From an uncultured Lachnospiraceae bacterium (lineage in GTDB: Bacteria; Bacillota; Clostridia; Lachnospirales; Lachnospiraceae), in NCBI GenBank assembly GCA_910583615.1, contig CAJTXP010000013.1, forward strand, positions 1 to 64,000: a stretch of 64,000 bases of DNA, in the 5' to 3' direction. The stretch's first letter is position 1, and each line of letters opens with the position of its first letter. Below, piece by piece: positions 14,723-23,922 of this stretch. The position numbers were made by a program, and so were the translations under genes. The notes under the pieces are model-generated. The model was not told the origin of the DNA, did not search any database, and saw nothing but the letters and a program-made list of their open reading frames with translations.

Positions 14723-15388
14723 ATGAAAGAGAAAATTCACGATATTCTCTGCAGGATCTGGCAGGACATAGCCAGGAGAAACGACCGGCTGTTCCGGGGA
14801 GACGCGGATTTTTCAGAGTGGATGTCCCAGGAGGAGGCCGGATTTTCGAAAGGAAAAGGAAACCAGTATCAGCCGTCCACCGACGCCCTGGTGAAAGTGC
14901 TGAAAAAATTTCCGATCAGCGAAAGCGACTCGATTTTGGATATGGGATGCGGCAAAGGCAAAGCCATGTACCTGATGAGCCGTTTTCCGTTTGGGAAGAT
15001 CTGCGGATATGACCTGTCAGAGGAACTGGTGCATATCGCCAATCAGAATTTTCAGAAGCTTCGGCTGCAAAGATGCCATGCCGTGCAGGCGGATGCAGAA
15101 ACTTATGGGGACTACGATGAGTTCAATTATTTTTACATTTTCAACGCCTTTCCGCAGGAAGTGTTTGAGATTATGATGAGCCGCGTGCTGGAAAGCCTGA
15201 AGCGCCGCCCCAGGGACTGTTATTTTATCTATCTTCATCCGGTGTGCCATGAATACATGGTGAACTGCACTCCGTTCCGGCTGATCTGTAAGAGGAAATC
15301 TGTGGTGTCGTGGTTCGATTATTACTGCTATGAATACGTCCACAAAAACCAGAAGCAGGTCAGTCCGTCCGCACAGTCCACTCCATAG
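14723..15388 (+). CDS. Class I SAM-dependent methyltransferase
   Basis: A 221-residue Rossmann-type methyltransferase with motif I ILDMGCGKGKAMYLM at about residues 73-87, motif II CGYDLS and a downstream QADAETYGDYDEFNYFY segment. The substrate is unknown. AAAGGAG nine bases before the ATG at 14723 selects that start. The last 61 bases overlap the 3' end of the convergent histidine kinase gene, so the tail (HKNQKQVSPSAQSTP) shares DNA with the kinase C-terminus. A recent loss of the original stop codon is possible. Confidence 0.8.
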   Translation: MKEKIHDILCRIWQDIARRNDRLFRGDADFSEWMSQEEAGFSKGKGNQYQPSTDALVKVLKKFPISESDSILDMGCGKGKAMYLMSRFPFGKICGYDLSEELVHIANQNFQKLRLQRCHAVQADAETYGDYDEFNYFYIFNAFPQEVFEIMMSRVLESLKRRPRDCYFIYLHPVCHEYMVNCTPFRLICKRKSVVSWFDYYCYEYVHKNQKQVSPSAQSTP

Positions 15389-16770
15389 GACATGCCGTGG
15401 GCGTCCAGGATGCTGCTGACAATGGACAGTCCGATGCCGGTTCCCTGCCGCCTTGCGCCCTGATGCTGGCTTCTCTGATAACGTTCCCAGATCAGGGCGC
15501 GGTCTTCGTCCGGAATCGGATCGCCGGGATTGGTGACGGATACCCGGTACTGTTCCCCGGTATCTGTCACAGACACTGTGATTGTGCCGCCGTCCTGGGT
15601 ATGGTTTGTGGCGTTGTTCAGCAGGTTCCGGATGACCTGGCTGAGTTTCAGGGCATCTGCCCGGATCATGCATTCTCTGGAAGGATGTTCAAACCGGAGA
15701 AAAAGATGATTTTCATGAGCGATCGGTTCATAGTGCAGGATCTCCGTCTCCACGATCTCACACAGGTCGTAATTCCCGATATTTAACTGAAGATAACCGG
15801 ACTGAAACTGGGAGTAATCCATGATGTCGCTGACCATCTCGCTCATGCGGTTGGTCTCCCGGATGATCAGATTCAGATTCTCGATCCGTTTTTCATCGTC
15901 CCTCCAGGTGATATCCCGCACCATCTCGGCGTAACCGCCGATCAGGGAAAGCGGAGAGCGGAGCTCGTGGGAGACATTGGCGATGACCTCCTTCCGGAGT
16001 ACGTCGACCCGCTGCAGAGCCATTCCCAGTTCCTCTACGGAACGGGCCAGCTGTCCGATCTCGTCCGTCCGTTTAAAACCCGGAGAAGCCTTCAGATCCC
16101 CTGCGCCCATCCGGTCTACGGTATTCTTGATACGCAGGATCGGTTTGGTGAATTTTCTGGCCAGAAAAGCCGCAAGCACCGAAGCGATCAGTACCAGCAG
16201 AAAGCTTAAAGCAACCAGAAGCTGCCGGTTCATATCCAGCACCGTGTAAAGATCAGTAAAGCCGCGGTAAAGGATCACATAGGCGTTCTGCCCGTCATAG
16301 GTCACGGGGATTCCGGTTTCATAGGAATGAACGCGGATCCCTTCCTGTATCGTTCTTGTGTATGGATCGCCGGACAGGATGGACTGATAATCGCTGCTCT
16401 GGGCGATTCGTTCCCAGACGCGGATCTCTTCCCGGTTTTCTTTCAGATTGATTGGATAACCATAACTGTACAGGCTGATCAGCTGTCCTTCACTGCTGAT
16501 GATCATCGTCTTTCCGCCGGCGGTACTGGTCAGGTAGGAAAGCATGGTCTCATTTTCCGCCAGATCAGTCGCTGCAAGCTCCGGAAGGACAGAGGAGAGC
16601 CGGTTCTGGATTTCTGTGATGCTGGAATTGATATAGTTCTGTTCCATAAAATAGATCTGGAACCCCCACATAAAGATAACAGTAAAAATGACCAGGACCA
16701 TCATGATGCCCCAGAGCTGAACCGCCATGCTGGAGCTTCTTTTCCGGTCATTCTTTTTTTGGCTGCTCAA
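15328..16770 (-). CDS. Membrane sensor histidine kinase of a two-component system
   Basis: The 480-residue kinase has two membrane helices (about 20-42 and 184-205) around an extracytoplasmic sensor region, then HAMP (206-258), HisKA with His268 in NVSHELRSPLSL, and HATPase_c with the G2 box GTGIGLSI. The G1 box reads NPGDPIPDE, a common variant. Its start overlaps the response regulator gene by 23 bp, so the two are translated together. The last residues (DGLTCFWFLWTYS) lie in the region shared with the convergent methyltransferase gene. The signal is unknown. Confidence 0.93.
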   Translation of the reverse strand: MSSQKKNDRKRSSSMAVQLWGIMMVLVIFTVIFMWGFQIYFMEQNYINSSITEIQNRLSSVLPELAATDLAENETMLSYLTSTAGGKTMIISSEGQLISLYSYGYPINLKENREEIRVWERIAQSSDYQSILSGDPYTRTIQEGIRVHSYETGIPVTYDGQNAYVILYRGFTDLYTVLDMNRQLLVALSFLLVLIASVLAAFLARKFTKPILRIKNTVDRMGAGDLKASPGFKRTDEIGQLARSVEELGMALQRVDVLRKEVIANVSHELRSPLSLIGGYAEMVRDITWRDDEKRIENLNLIIRETNRMSEMVSDIMDYSQFQSGYLQLNIGNYDLCEIVETEILHYEPIAHENHLFLRFEHPSRECMIRADALKLSQVIRNLLNNATNHTQDGGTITVSVTDTGEQYRVSVTNPGDPIPDEDRALIWERYQRSQHQGARRQGTGIGLSIVSSILDAHGMSYGVDCADGLTCFWFLWTYS

Positions 16771-17425
16771 ATTTGTAACCTACCCCCCAGACTGTAATGA
16801 TATGGTTTCGGAAACCGCCCAGATGCTCCCGAAGAGACTTGATGTGCGTATCTACCGTACGGGTGTCGCCATAATAATCAATTCCCCAGACGGTATTCAA
16901 AAGCTGTTCTCTGGTAAAGACGATGTGTTCGTTCTGAGCGAGCTTTGCAAGCAGATCAAATTCCTTGGGCGGAAGTTTTACAGGGAGTTTGTCCAGTATG
17001 ACCATTCGGGCGTCCAGCTGAATGGTCATATCCCCGAGGCAGAGAACATGTTCCGGCTGCTTTTTGCCGGTGCGCCTTAAGACGGCGTTGACCCGTGCCA
17101 TCAGTTCCCTGGGGCTGAAGGGCTTGGGCACGTAATCGTCAGCGCCCAGGTTAAAACCGAGAAGCCGGTCGTATTCTTCGCTTCTGGCCGTCAGCATGAT
17201 TACGGGAGTCTGCGTAAACTCCCGGATCCTGGCAAGCGCCTCAAATCCGTCAGGCCCCGGCATCATGACGTCCAGTATGATAATATCAAATTCCATCTGA
17301 CGGAGCAGTTCCAGCGCCTGCGGGGAAGTCTCTGCTTCCCTGCACTGAAAATCCTCCAGCTGTGCATAAGTCAGAATCAGTTTGCGCAGATGTATGTCAT
17401 CATCCACGATCAGCATGCGGGGCAT
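16748..17425 (-). CDS. OmpR/PhoB-type response regulator
   Basis: The receiver domain has acidic residues DDD at 8-10, phospho-acceptor Asp52 (IILDVMMPGPDG) and Lys101 (DYVPKPF). A winged-helix DNA-binding domain follows from about residue 130 (LPPKEFDLLAKL, YYGDTRTVDTHIKSLR, VWGVGYKF). It is the partner of the overlapping kinase. Targets are not evident. The gene has a long AT-rich upstream stretch that also holds repeat remnant D. Confidence 0.95.
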   Translation of the reverse strand: MPRMLIVDDDIHLRKLILTYAQLEDFQCREAETSPQALELLRQMEFDIIILDVMMPGPDGFEALARIREFTQTPVIMLTARSEEYDRLLGFNLGADDYVPKPFSPRELMARVNAVLRRTGKKQPEHVLCLGDMTIQLDARMVILDKLPVKLPPKEFDLLAKLAQNEHIVFTREQLLNTVWGIDYYGDTRTVDTHIKSLREHLGGFRNHIITVWGVGYKFEQPKKE

Positions 17426-17532
17426 GTTCTCACCTCTTTTTCTGTATAAATGATCCAGTATTCTGACCCGGTGTCAATATATATAAGTGTACCATATTTT
17501 TTCGTGAATTTCCATATGCATGTCCTGTTTTA

Positions 17533-17580
17533 CCGGTTACTGTTCACGGAGTGGGTGGGTTCTGCGCCCGATACATTCCC
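17533..17580 (+). repeat. Remnant of the dispersed palindromic repeat (copy D)
   Basis: The left terminus GGTTACTGTTCACGGAGTGG and part of the outer arm (TCTGCGCCC) are directly joined to an internal piece (GATACATTCC), with the rest of the element missing. This is an internally deleted copy of the repeat seen at 39491. Confidence 0.55.
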
Positions 17581-17693
17581 GTTTTCTTTTTGTGTACTTT
17601 AAAAACAGGATTTGCTATAATGAAAAATATAAAAGCGCTGTCTGATTTTTCAGAAAAGTGTATGTGGTATTGCAGCAAATGGAGGAAAGACGA

Positions 17694-20600
17694 ATGAACC
17701 TGAAAAATGATCATCTGTCTCAGCTTATGATGGATGCTCTGGACCATTTAAAGCTGACAGAGGAAAATCGAAAGATTGCCGGACAGTATCTAGAGTCCGG
17801 GCAGAGACCGGATCCGTCCATAGACGGAACGTTTGAGCTTCTTTCCCGGGTGGAATATCAGGATTTTGCTTTGCTTGGCCCATCAGAGCACGAGGCGTGT
17901 CTGGACGGCTGCCAGGCGCTCAGGGAGGAGAGAGAGGAGGAACTCCTTGGCCGCTACGTGCGGTTCGCGGCGGCAGTGGGCGGCGCTTCCGCAGTCTATG
18001 TGCTGGTCCGGCGCAGGAATGAGGACTGGCTTCTCCGATGGCTTACGAAGGAACAGCGGGCGGCGTTCTGGGCGGAGATGTACGCCCACGAAGCCAGTAC
18101 CCTGCAGCAGGGACGCTTAAGCGTGCTGTTCAGTATGGGGAAAAAGGATCCGGAGACCCTCGTCCGGGCCATGGAGCTCTGCCGGGGAAGGGAGGATGCG
18201 GCGAAAATGCTCCTGACCGGGATCTGGCTGTGCTGCATGAGTCTGGACGCTGTGGAAAATGACCGGACAGAGGCGCTGTCCGGATGGCTGGAGCAGAGGA
18301 TTCTTGAGCGGCTCCCGGAGCTTTTTGGGGTAAATACCATGCCGGACGCAGAATTGTCAGAACTTAGGGACTATATCCTTCATACACAGGGAAATGTGCC
18401 GTTTCCCGAAGAGATACGGAAGATCTTAAGAGGCCGGACCGGTTCTTCTGACCGGCTCGCTCTTCTGACCGGCTGCGCGTATCTGTCCCTTGGGCGCCGG
18501 GAGTCCTTCCGGACCGCGCTGAAGCTTCTGGCGGTGGCGGATCAGGAGGCAGGAAGGAATTGTTTTCCTGGCATCTGCCGTTATATGGCGGATGCGGAAT
18601 GGTTTGACAGGCACCGGAAGTTTCTGATGGAGGAACTGCCCATCTCCCCGGCGGACTGGGCCAGGTGGGGCATCAAGGAGCGGCTGGCTGACATCTGGAG
18701 GTCGGTGTTCACCCAATATCCGGCTGTCATCGCGGAAGTGACCGAAGGACTGGATCTCTGGACCTACGACCGTCTGCTGGAGACGGCCGGGAGGCAGGCT
18801 CCGGCGCTGTATGAGCAGATCTATGACCTGGAGCGCTACCGGCGCAAAACGGCTGAGGAGCTGATCACCCATTTTGAGACCAATGGGGAGGCTGCCCGGA
18901 AATATTTCCTCGGGGAGGCAGAGCTTTCAGATATCCTTCCCTTTGTCAAAGAATGGCGGAAAAACGTCAGCGGTATTTATGGATATAAGAATAACCGGCT
19001 GGAGCTTCTGCGGGATGACCCGAAGATGCAGCCGGTCTACCGGCGGGCGGTGGCCATGGAAGGGCTTCTGATGCATGGCGCCTGGTTCCGGTTCTATATG
19101 TTCGATTCGGAGGAATCTGACTTTGGCGGACTTCTGACGGTCCGGGAAATCGGGGACATTTTCCGGATCTTTCAGGAAGAGCAGGTTCCCGTGCTTTATC
19201 AGCTGGACGTCCTGGCCTGTATCCATGAGTACTGTCACGAGGCTGCGGATCAGGAGGCGTTTCAAAAGGAGTGTGTGGAGGCCCTGGACCAGAGGATCGG
19301 TGTGTGGGGTGAGGCGTATAAAAAGGCGGCGCTCCAGGGGGCGGCCATGACCCGGATTTTCTGCATCCTCACCATGGACCGTCAAGGGCAGGAGTATAAG
19401 GATGCGCTTCTTGCCTGTGCCGGCGACAGTTCCAGACAGGTGCAGCAGGTCCTTCTGTCCGTCTACAGCGGACACCGGGAATGGGAACTGGAGATGAAAG
19501 CCATGCTCGCATCCAGAAAGCAGAAGGAGCGCCAGATGGCGGTGTGGGTGCTGAAGGAGTGGGGGGCAGAGCAGTACCAGGCGGAGCTTGAGGCGGCGCT
19601 TCAGAAGGAAAAGAATAAAAAGATATCCGAATATCTGGAAAAGCTTCTGGGCGCAGAGCAGGAGATCGTGGATCTGGAGCAGCTGACCAGGAACTGTCTG
19701 AAAAACGGCGGCAGACAGAAGGTCCAGTGGGCGTTCCAGGAGCCTTATGAAAAGATACATACGAAGGGCGGCACGGAGGTTTCGGAGGATTACTTGAAGG
19801 CGATCATGGCCTGCTATGCGTTTATGAACGTACCGGGCATTTCCAGGGACGCAGAGAAGCTTGCAGATACACTTGATCAGGCGGAGCTGTCCGTATGTAT
19901 GCGGGAGCTGTTCCGGCGCTGGCTGGAGGCCGGCGCGGAGGCGAAGAAGAAATGGGTCCTGTACGCGGCGTCCATCCACGGCGGGGAGGAGATCATCCCC
20001 CTTCTGCATGAGCAGATCAAAGAGCTGCCGGGAAAATTCCGGGGCGCGCTGGCGGTGGAGGCGGTGAAGGCGCTGGCGCTTAATGGTTCCTCTCAGGCGC
20101 TCCTTCTGGTGGATCAGATCGCCCGGAAATTCAAATACCGTCAGGTGAAAAAGGGCGCCGCCGACACCCTTGCCGGGGCCGCCGCGCAGCTTGGGATCAG
20201 CCGGGAAGAGCTGGAAGACCGGATCGTGCCGGATCTTGGATTTGATGAAAGAATGGAACGGACGTTCGATTATGGAAGCCGCCGGTTTACGGTCCGGCTG
20301 ACCTTGTCACTGGAAGCGGAGGTGTACGGGGAGGACGGAAAACGGCTGAAAAACCTGCCGTCCCCCGGGAAACAGGATGATCCGGAGAAGGCGGAGGCGG
20401 CCATTTGTGCGTTCAAACAGATGAAAAAGCAGTTAAAGACGGTGGCGGCCGGCCAGAAGCTGCGGATGGAACAGGTTCTGCTCACCGGGCGGTCCTGGGA
20501 GGCCGACCGCTGGAAGGCGCTCTTTGTGAACAACCCGGTCATGCATCCGTTTGCGGCGGGGCTGATCTGGGGCGTCTATGAGGACGGAGTGCCAAAGGCG

Positions 20601-21152
20601 GCTTTCCGGTATATGGAGGACGGCAGCTTCAACACCCTGGAGGAGGAGCCCTTTGACTTTCCGCAAAAAGTGACCGTCGGGCTGGTGCATCCGGTGGAGC
20701 TTGCCGAGGAAGAGCGGGCGGCATGGGCCGGGCAGCTTTCCGATTATGAGATCACTCAGCCGGTGGAGCAGCTGTCCCGTCCGGTTTTTGGCCCCACAGA
20801 GGAGGAGCGGTCCCGGACCGAGCTGGCCCGTTTCAAAGGGAGACTGGTCAATGCACTGAGCCTCTCCGGGAAGCTCATCCGGCAGGGCTGGAACAAAGGG
20901 CCGGTGGGAGACAACGGAGAATACTGTACTTTTTACCGGGAAGACGGAAGAACAGGCGTTCGGCTGTCCTTCTCCGGCTGCGGCATCACCGCCGAAAATA
21001 TGGAAGTAATCGTCTACGGCGCGGTCTTCTACAGGTCGGGAACGGACGCGGACCAGAAGGGACGGGAAGAAACCTGTGCGCTGGGAGAAGTCAGCCCCCG
21101 ATATTTCAGCGAGATCGTGCTGCAGCTTACCCAGGCGGCAGGGAATGAATGA
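17694..21152 (+). CDS. Large DUF4132-type protein with helical repeats
   Basis: A soluble 1152-residue protein. Most of it is alpha-helical, HEAT-like repeat sequence (for example ALLACAGDSSRQVQQVLLSV, MAVWVLKEWGAEQYQAEL). The C-terminal third has the DUF4132 pattern: LLTGRSWEADRWKALFVNNP, PFAAGLIWGVYEDG, FRYMEDGSFNT, then VGLVHPVEL. Proteins of this group, such as E. coli YehI, have no established role. The ATG at 17694 follows GGAGG by eight bases. It stands alone between terminator-like signals and is unusually G+C-rich compared with its flanks. Confidence 0.75.
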   Translation: MNLKNDHLSQLMMDALDHLKLTEENRKIAGQYLESGQRPDPSIDGTFELLSRVEYQDFALLGPSEHEACLDGCQALREEREEELLGRYVRFAAAVGGASAVYVLVRRRNEDWLLRWLTKEQRAAFWAEMYAHEASTLQQGRLSVLFSMGKKDPETLVRAMELCRGREDAAKMLLTGIWLCCMSLDAVENDRTEALSGWLEQRILERLPELFGVNTMPDAELSELRDYILHTQGNVPFPEEIRKILRGRTGSSDRLALLTGCAYLSLGRRESFRTALKLLAVADQEAGRNCFPGICRYMADAEWFDRHRKFLMEELPISPADWARWGIKERLADIWRSVFTQYPAVIAEVTEGLDLWTYDRLLETAGRQAPALYEQIYDLERYRRKTAEELITHFETNGEAARKYFLGEAELSDILPFVKEWRKNVSGIYGYKNNRLELLRDDPKMQPVYRRAVAMEGLLMHGAWFRFYMFDSEESDFGGLLTVREIGDIFRIFQEEQVPVLYQLDVLACIHEYCHEAADQEAFQKECVEALDQRIGVWGEAYKKAALQGAAMTRIFCILTMDRQGQEYKDALLACAGDSSRQVQQVLLSVYSGHREWELEMKAMLASRKQKERQMAVWVLKEWGAEQYQAELEAALQKEKNKKISEYLEKLLGAEQEIVDLEQLTRNCLKNGGRQKVQWAFQEPYEKIHTKGGTEVSEDYLKAIMACYAFMNVPGISRDAEKLADTLDQAELSVCMRELFRRWLEAGAEAKKKWVLYAASIHGGEEIIPLLHEQIKELPGKFRGALAVEAVKALALNGSSQALLLVDQIARKFKYRQVKKGAADTLAGAAAQLGISREELEDRIVPDLGFDERMERTFDYGSRRFTVRLTLSLEAEVYGEDGKRLKNLPSPGKQDDPEKAEAAICAFKQMKKQLKTVAAGQKLRMEQVLLTGRSWEADRWKALFVNNPVMHPFAAGLIWGVYEDGVPKAAFRYMEDGSFNTLEEEPFDFPQKVTVGLVHPVELAEEERAAWAGQLSDYEITQPVEQLSRPVFGPTEEERSRTELARFKGRLVNALSLSGKLIRQGWNKGPVGDNGEYCTFYREDGRTGVRLSFSGCGITAENMEVIVYGAVFYRSGTDADQKGREETCALGEVSPRYFSEIVLQLTQAAGNE

Positions 21153-21191
21153 TAAATATAAAAAGATCTTTGGGAAAGTCATGGAAATGTA

Positions 21192-21223
21192 AGCGCCCCG
21201 GCAGCAAAAGCTGCCGGGGCGCT
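21192..21223 (-). terminator. Bidirectional hairpin between the DUF4132 gene and eda
   Basis: AGCGCCCCGGCAGC and its complement form a perfect 14-bp stem closed by AAAA. It lies between convergent genes. T-runs are short on both sides, but the stem is very stable. Confidence 0.65.
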
Positions 21224-21244
21224 ATTGGAAACCGGCGTAAAGGA

Positions 21245-21883
21245 TTAACCTCTGACGTCTTTGACGATCTGCGCCGCTTCCTGGCAGAGTTCTTTGATTT
21301 TATCAAATTCTCCGCCGGAGATCAGGTCGCCTTTTACCATCCAGCTTCCGCCGCAGGCGTGGATTTTGCTGGATTTCAGATAGTCCACCACATTCTTCGC
21401 GCTGATTCCGCCGGTGGGCATGAATTTCATGGTGGTGTATGCAGCGCCTACGGCGTTGATCATGGGAAGTCCGCCGGAGGGCTCAGCCGGGAAGAACTTG
21501 ACCACTTCAAGGCCCAGTTCGATGGCTTTTTCGATCTCGCCCGGAGTCACGACGCCGGGTGTGATGGGGATGTTTTTGTCAATACAGTACTGTACGACTT
21601 TCGGATTCAGTCCCGGACTTACGATGAATTTTGCGCCTGCTTTGACTGCGCGGTCCACCTGTTCCGTGGTCAGGACGGTGCCTGCGCCCACCAGCAGATC
21701 CGGGAATTTTTCAGACATGATGCGGATGGACTCCTCCGCCGCGTCCGTGCGGAAAGTTACTTCTGCACAGGGCAGACCGCCCTCGAGCAGCGCTTTTCCA
21801 AGAGGCTCGGCGTCTTTTGCATCATTTAATACGACTACGGGAATGATTCCGATCTCATGCATTTTCTGTAATACTTCGTTCAT
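21245..21883 (-). CDS. eda: KDPG/KHG aldolase
   Basis: This class I aldolase splits 2-keto-3-deoxy-6-phosphogluconate into pyruvate and glyceraldehyde-3-phosphate. The Schiff-base Lys is at about 129 (LEVVKFFPAEPSGG) and the catalytic Glu at 41 (CAEVTFRT); the 212-residue length is typical. It follows kdgK by 54 bp on the same strand and takes that enzyme's product, so both complete the sugar-acid route fed by uxaB/uxaA at 35.7-38.7 kb. Its ATG at 21883 has an AAGGAG site. Confidence 0.95.
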   Translation of the reverse strand: MNEVLQKMHEIGIIPVVVLNDAKDAEPLGKALLEGGLPCAEVTFRTDAAEESIRIMSEKFPDLLVGAGTVLTTEQVDRAVKAGAKFIVSPGLNPKVVQYCIDKNIPITPGVVTPGEIEKAIELGLEVVKFFPAEPSGGLPMINAVGAAYTTMKFMPTGGISAKNVVDYLKSSKIHACGGSWMVKGDLISGGEFDKIKELCQEAAQIVKDVRG

Positions 21884-21937
21884 GGTGTTCTCCTTATTGA
21901 TATCCTGAATTGTTGTTCAAAGGTCCGGCAATGAAAA

Positions 21938-23035
21938 TTATCTCTGTACCCGTGCGCCTGCGCCGCCCATGATCGCTTCCACTTCCTTTTTAGATGCCAT
22001 GGTCGTATCGCCCGGTGTCGTCATGGCCAGCGCGCCGTGGGCTGCACCATAGTTGACGGCAGTTTCGGCGTCCCCGGTGGTCATAAGGCCGTAGATAAGC
22101 CCGGAAGCGAAGGAATCGCCGCCGCCTACGCGGTCCATGATCTCCAGTCCCTTGTAGTCTTTTGCCTTGTAAATCTCGCCGCCGGCCCAGCAAAGTGCGC
22201 TCCAGTCGTTGACCGTGGCAGTCTTTACTTCCCGGAGGGTGGTAGCGACTGCCTTGAAGTTCGGATAGGTCTCTACGGCAGTGTTGATCATCTTCTTGTA
22301 GCCGTCGATGTTCAGCTTCTTTAAGTTCGCGTCGTTTCCTTCGATCTGGAAGCCCAGGCATGCGGTAAAGTCTTCTTCATTTCCAATCATGACGTCCACA
22401 TACTGTGCAATCTCCCTGTTGACCTGCTGCGCCTTTTCCTGTCCGCCGATGGCGCTCCACATGGAAGGACGGTAGTTCAGGTCATAAGATACGATGGTGC
22501 CGTATTTTTTAGCGGTTTTAATGGCGGCCAGGACCGTTTCGCATGCCTGCTCGGACAGTGCGGCGTAGATCCCGCCGGTGTGGAGCCAGCGTACGCCCAG
22601 CTCACCGAAGATATGCTCGAAGTCAAAATCCTCCGGGGTTGCTTTGGAAATCGCTGTATTGGCGCGGTCAGAACACCCTACTGCGCCGCGGATGCCAAAG
22701 CCTCTCTCCGTAAAATTGATGCCGTTTCTGCAGATCCGTCCGATGCCGTCGGTCTTCATCCATTTAATCAGGGATGTATCGACTCCGCCCTGCAGGATAA
22801 AATCCTCCATCAACATTCCCACTTCATTGTCCGCAAAAGCGGTGATAACAGCAGTCTTCAGTCCAAAGCATCTGCGCAGGCCGCGGACCACATTGTACTC
22901 TCCGCCACCTTCCCAGGCGCGGAACTGCCTTGCTGTGCGGATGCGTCCTTCACCCGGATCCAGACGGAGCATGACTTCGCCCAGGGAGACTGCGTCAAAA
23001 GTACATTCACTGGCTGGTTTGAGATTCAGATTCAT
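21938..23035 (-). CDS. kdgK: 2-keto-3-deoxygluconate kinase
   Basis: A PfkB/ribokinase-family kinase of 365 residues that phosphorylates KDG to KDPG. The substrate-side motif EGGGEYNVVRGLRR near residue 42 and the catalytic/anion-hole motif DRVGGGDSFASGLIYGL near 305 are present. It is the first gene of a kdgK-eda operon with its own promoter at 23104-23131. Two 16-bp ATTCG-N6-CGAAT boxes lie between promoter and start. Confidence 0.92.
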   Translation of the reverse strand: MNLNLKPASECTFDAVSLGEVMLRLDPGEGRIRTARQFRAWEGGGEYNVVRGLRRCFGLKTAVITAFADNEVGMLMEDFILQGGVDTSLIKWMKTDGIGRICRNGINFTERGFGIRGAVGCSDRANTAISKATPEDFDFEHIFGELGVRWLHTGGIYAALSEQACETVLAAIKTAKKYGTIVSYDLNYRPSMWSAIGGQEKAQQVNREIAQYVDVMIGNEEDFTACLGFQIEGNDANLKKLNIDGYKKMINTAVETYPNFKAVATTLREVKTATVNDWSALCWAGGEIYKAKDYKGLEIMDRVGGGDSFASGLIYGLMTTGDAETAVNYGAAHGALAMTTPGDTTMASKKEVEAIMGGAGARVQR

Positions 23036-23060
23036 AGAAACCTCTCCTTTTGGAATTATT

Positions 23061-23095
23061 ATTCGTATATACGAATTTAATTCGCTATTCCGAAT
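23061..23095 (-). promoter_or_regulatory. Two operator-like boxes in the kdgK leader
   Basis: ATTCGTATATACGAAT (23061-23076) is a perfect 16-bp palindrome. ATTCGCTATTCCGAAT (23080-23095) keeps the ATTCG and CGAAT half-sites. Their centres are 19 bp apart, just downstream of the kdgK promoter, which suits repression. The IclR-family gene at 38697 is one candidate binder, but a GntR protein is also possible. Confidence 0.55.
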
Positions 23096-23103
23096 TTACT
23101 TTT

Positions 23104-23131
23104 ATCATAGCACGATTACAGGATTTGTCAA
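23104..23131 (-). promoter_or_regulatory. Promoter of the kdgK-eda operon
   Basis: On the minus strand a perfect TTGACA (23131-23126), a 16-bp spacer and TATGAT (23109-23104). It sits 16 bp beyond the stop codon of the corrinoid-protein gene, so kdgK-eda can be expressed separately from the upstream operon. Confidence 0.65.
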
Positions 23132-23146
23132 TAGATAAGAAAAAAT

Positions 23147-23782
23147 TCATGCGATCAGTTCTTTTGCTCTCTGCGCGCAGGATGCGGCGTCTTCGGTGTA
23201 GGCGTCGGCGCCGATCTCGTCGGAAAATTCCTGTGTGATGGGGGCGCCTCCGACCATGACCTTAATTCCGGAACGAAAAGGCGCGGCGTTTAGTGCAGCG
23301 ACGGTATCCCGAAGAGCGGGCATGGTCGTGGTCAGAAGGGCGGAACAGCATACGATCCGGGTATCCGGATTGGCGCTGACGGTATCCAGAAAAGTCTGTA
23401 CCGGCACATCCACGCCCAGATCAATGACTTCAAAGCCGGCGGACTCCAGCATCATGGCTACCAGATTCTTTCCGATATCGTGGAGATCGCCTGCTACCGT
23501 TCCGATAATTACCTTTCCGGCTGCGCCGGCGGTGCCTGCCGCAAGATGCGGTTTTAGTACCTCCACGCCCTTTTTCATAGCCCGGGCTGCCACCAGCATC
23601 TCGGGGACAAAGATGTCGCCTGCTTTGAACCGGGCGCCCACTTCATCCATCGCCCGGATCATTCCCTGGTTCAGAATCTCTGCCGGGGCGCAGCCTGCGT
23701 CCAGCGCTTCCGAAACGGCGGGAGCGGTGAGCTTTGCCTTTCCTTTTACGACCAGATCATATACTTCCTGAATTCCTGCCAT
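23147..23782 (-). CDS. Corrinoid (cobalamin-binding) methyl-carrier protein
   Basis: A 211-residue MtaC/MtvC-type protein that carries a methyl group on cobalamin between two methyltransferases. An N-terminal helical cap (about residues 1-88) precedes the B12-binding Rossmann domain with the base-off motif GDLHDIGKN; His101 is the expected lower cobalt ligand. DLGVDVP and MVGGAPIT complete the domain. The ATG at 23782 follows AGGAGG. It is the last gene of the operon that also holds the two methyltransferases and a TRAP binding protein. Confidence 0.93.
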   Translation of the reverse strand: MAGIQEVYDLVVKGKAKLTAPAVSEALDAGCAPAEILNQGMIRAMDEVGARFKAGDIFVPEMLVAARAMKKGVEVLKPHLAAGTAGAAGKVIIGTVAGDLHDIGKNLVAMMLESAGFEVIDLGVDVPVQTFLDTVSANPDTRIVCCSALLTTTMPALRDTVAALNAAPFRSGIKVMVGGAPITQEFSDEIGADAYTEDAASCAQRAKELIA

Positions 23783-23922
23783 AGTAATCCTCCTGTATAA
23801 AAGTTTTGCATCCGTTTTCAAAAATCTTTCCAGACCAGATGCGGATTTGTTCATGTCTGCATGGTATCCTGCCAGGCCGGCGTCCGGATCGGGGATCAGG
23901 ACTTTGCGGCCCTTTGACAGCG

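Noticed and set aside
17926..21182. Long minus-strand frames opposite the DUF4132 gene
   Set aside because: They are composition shadows of a G+C-rich coding strand; the plus-strand gene has the ribosome site and family match.
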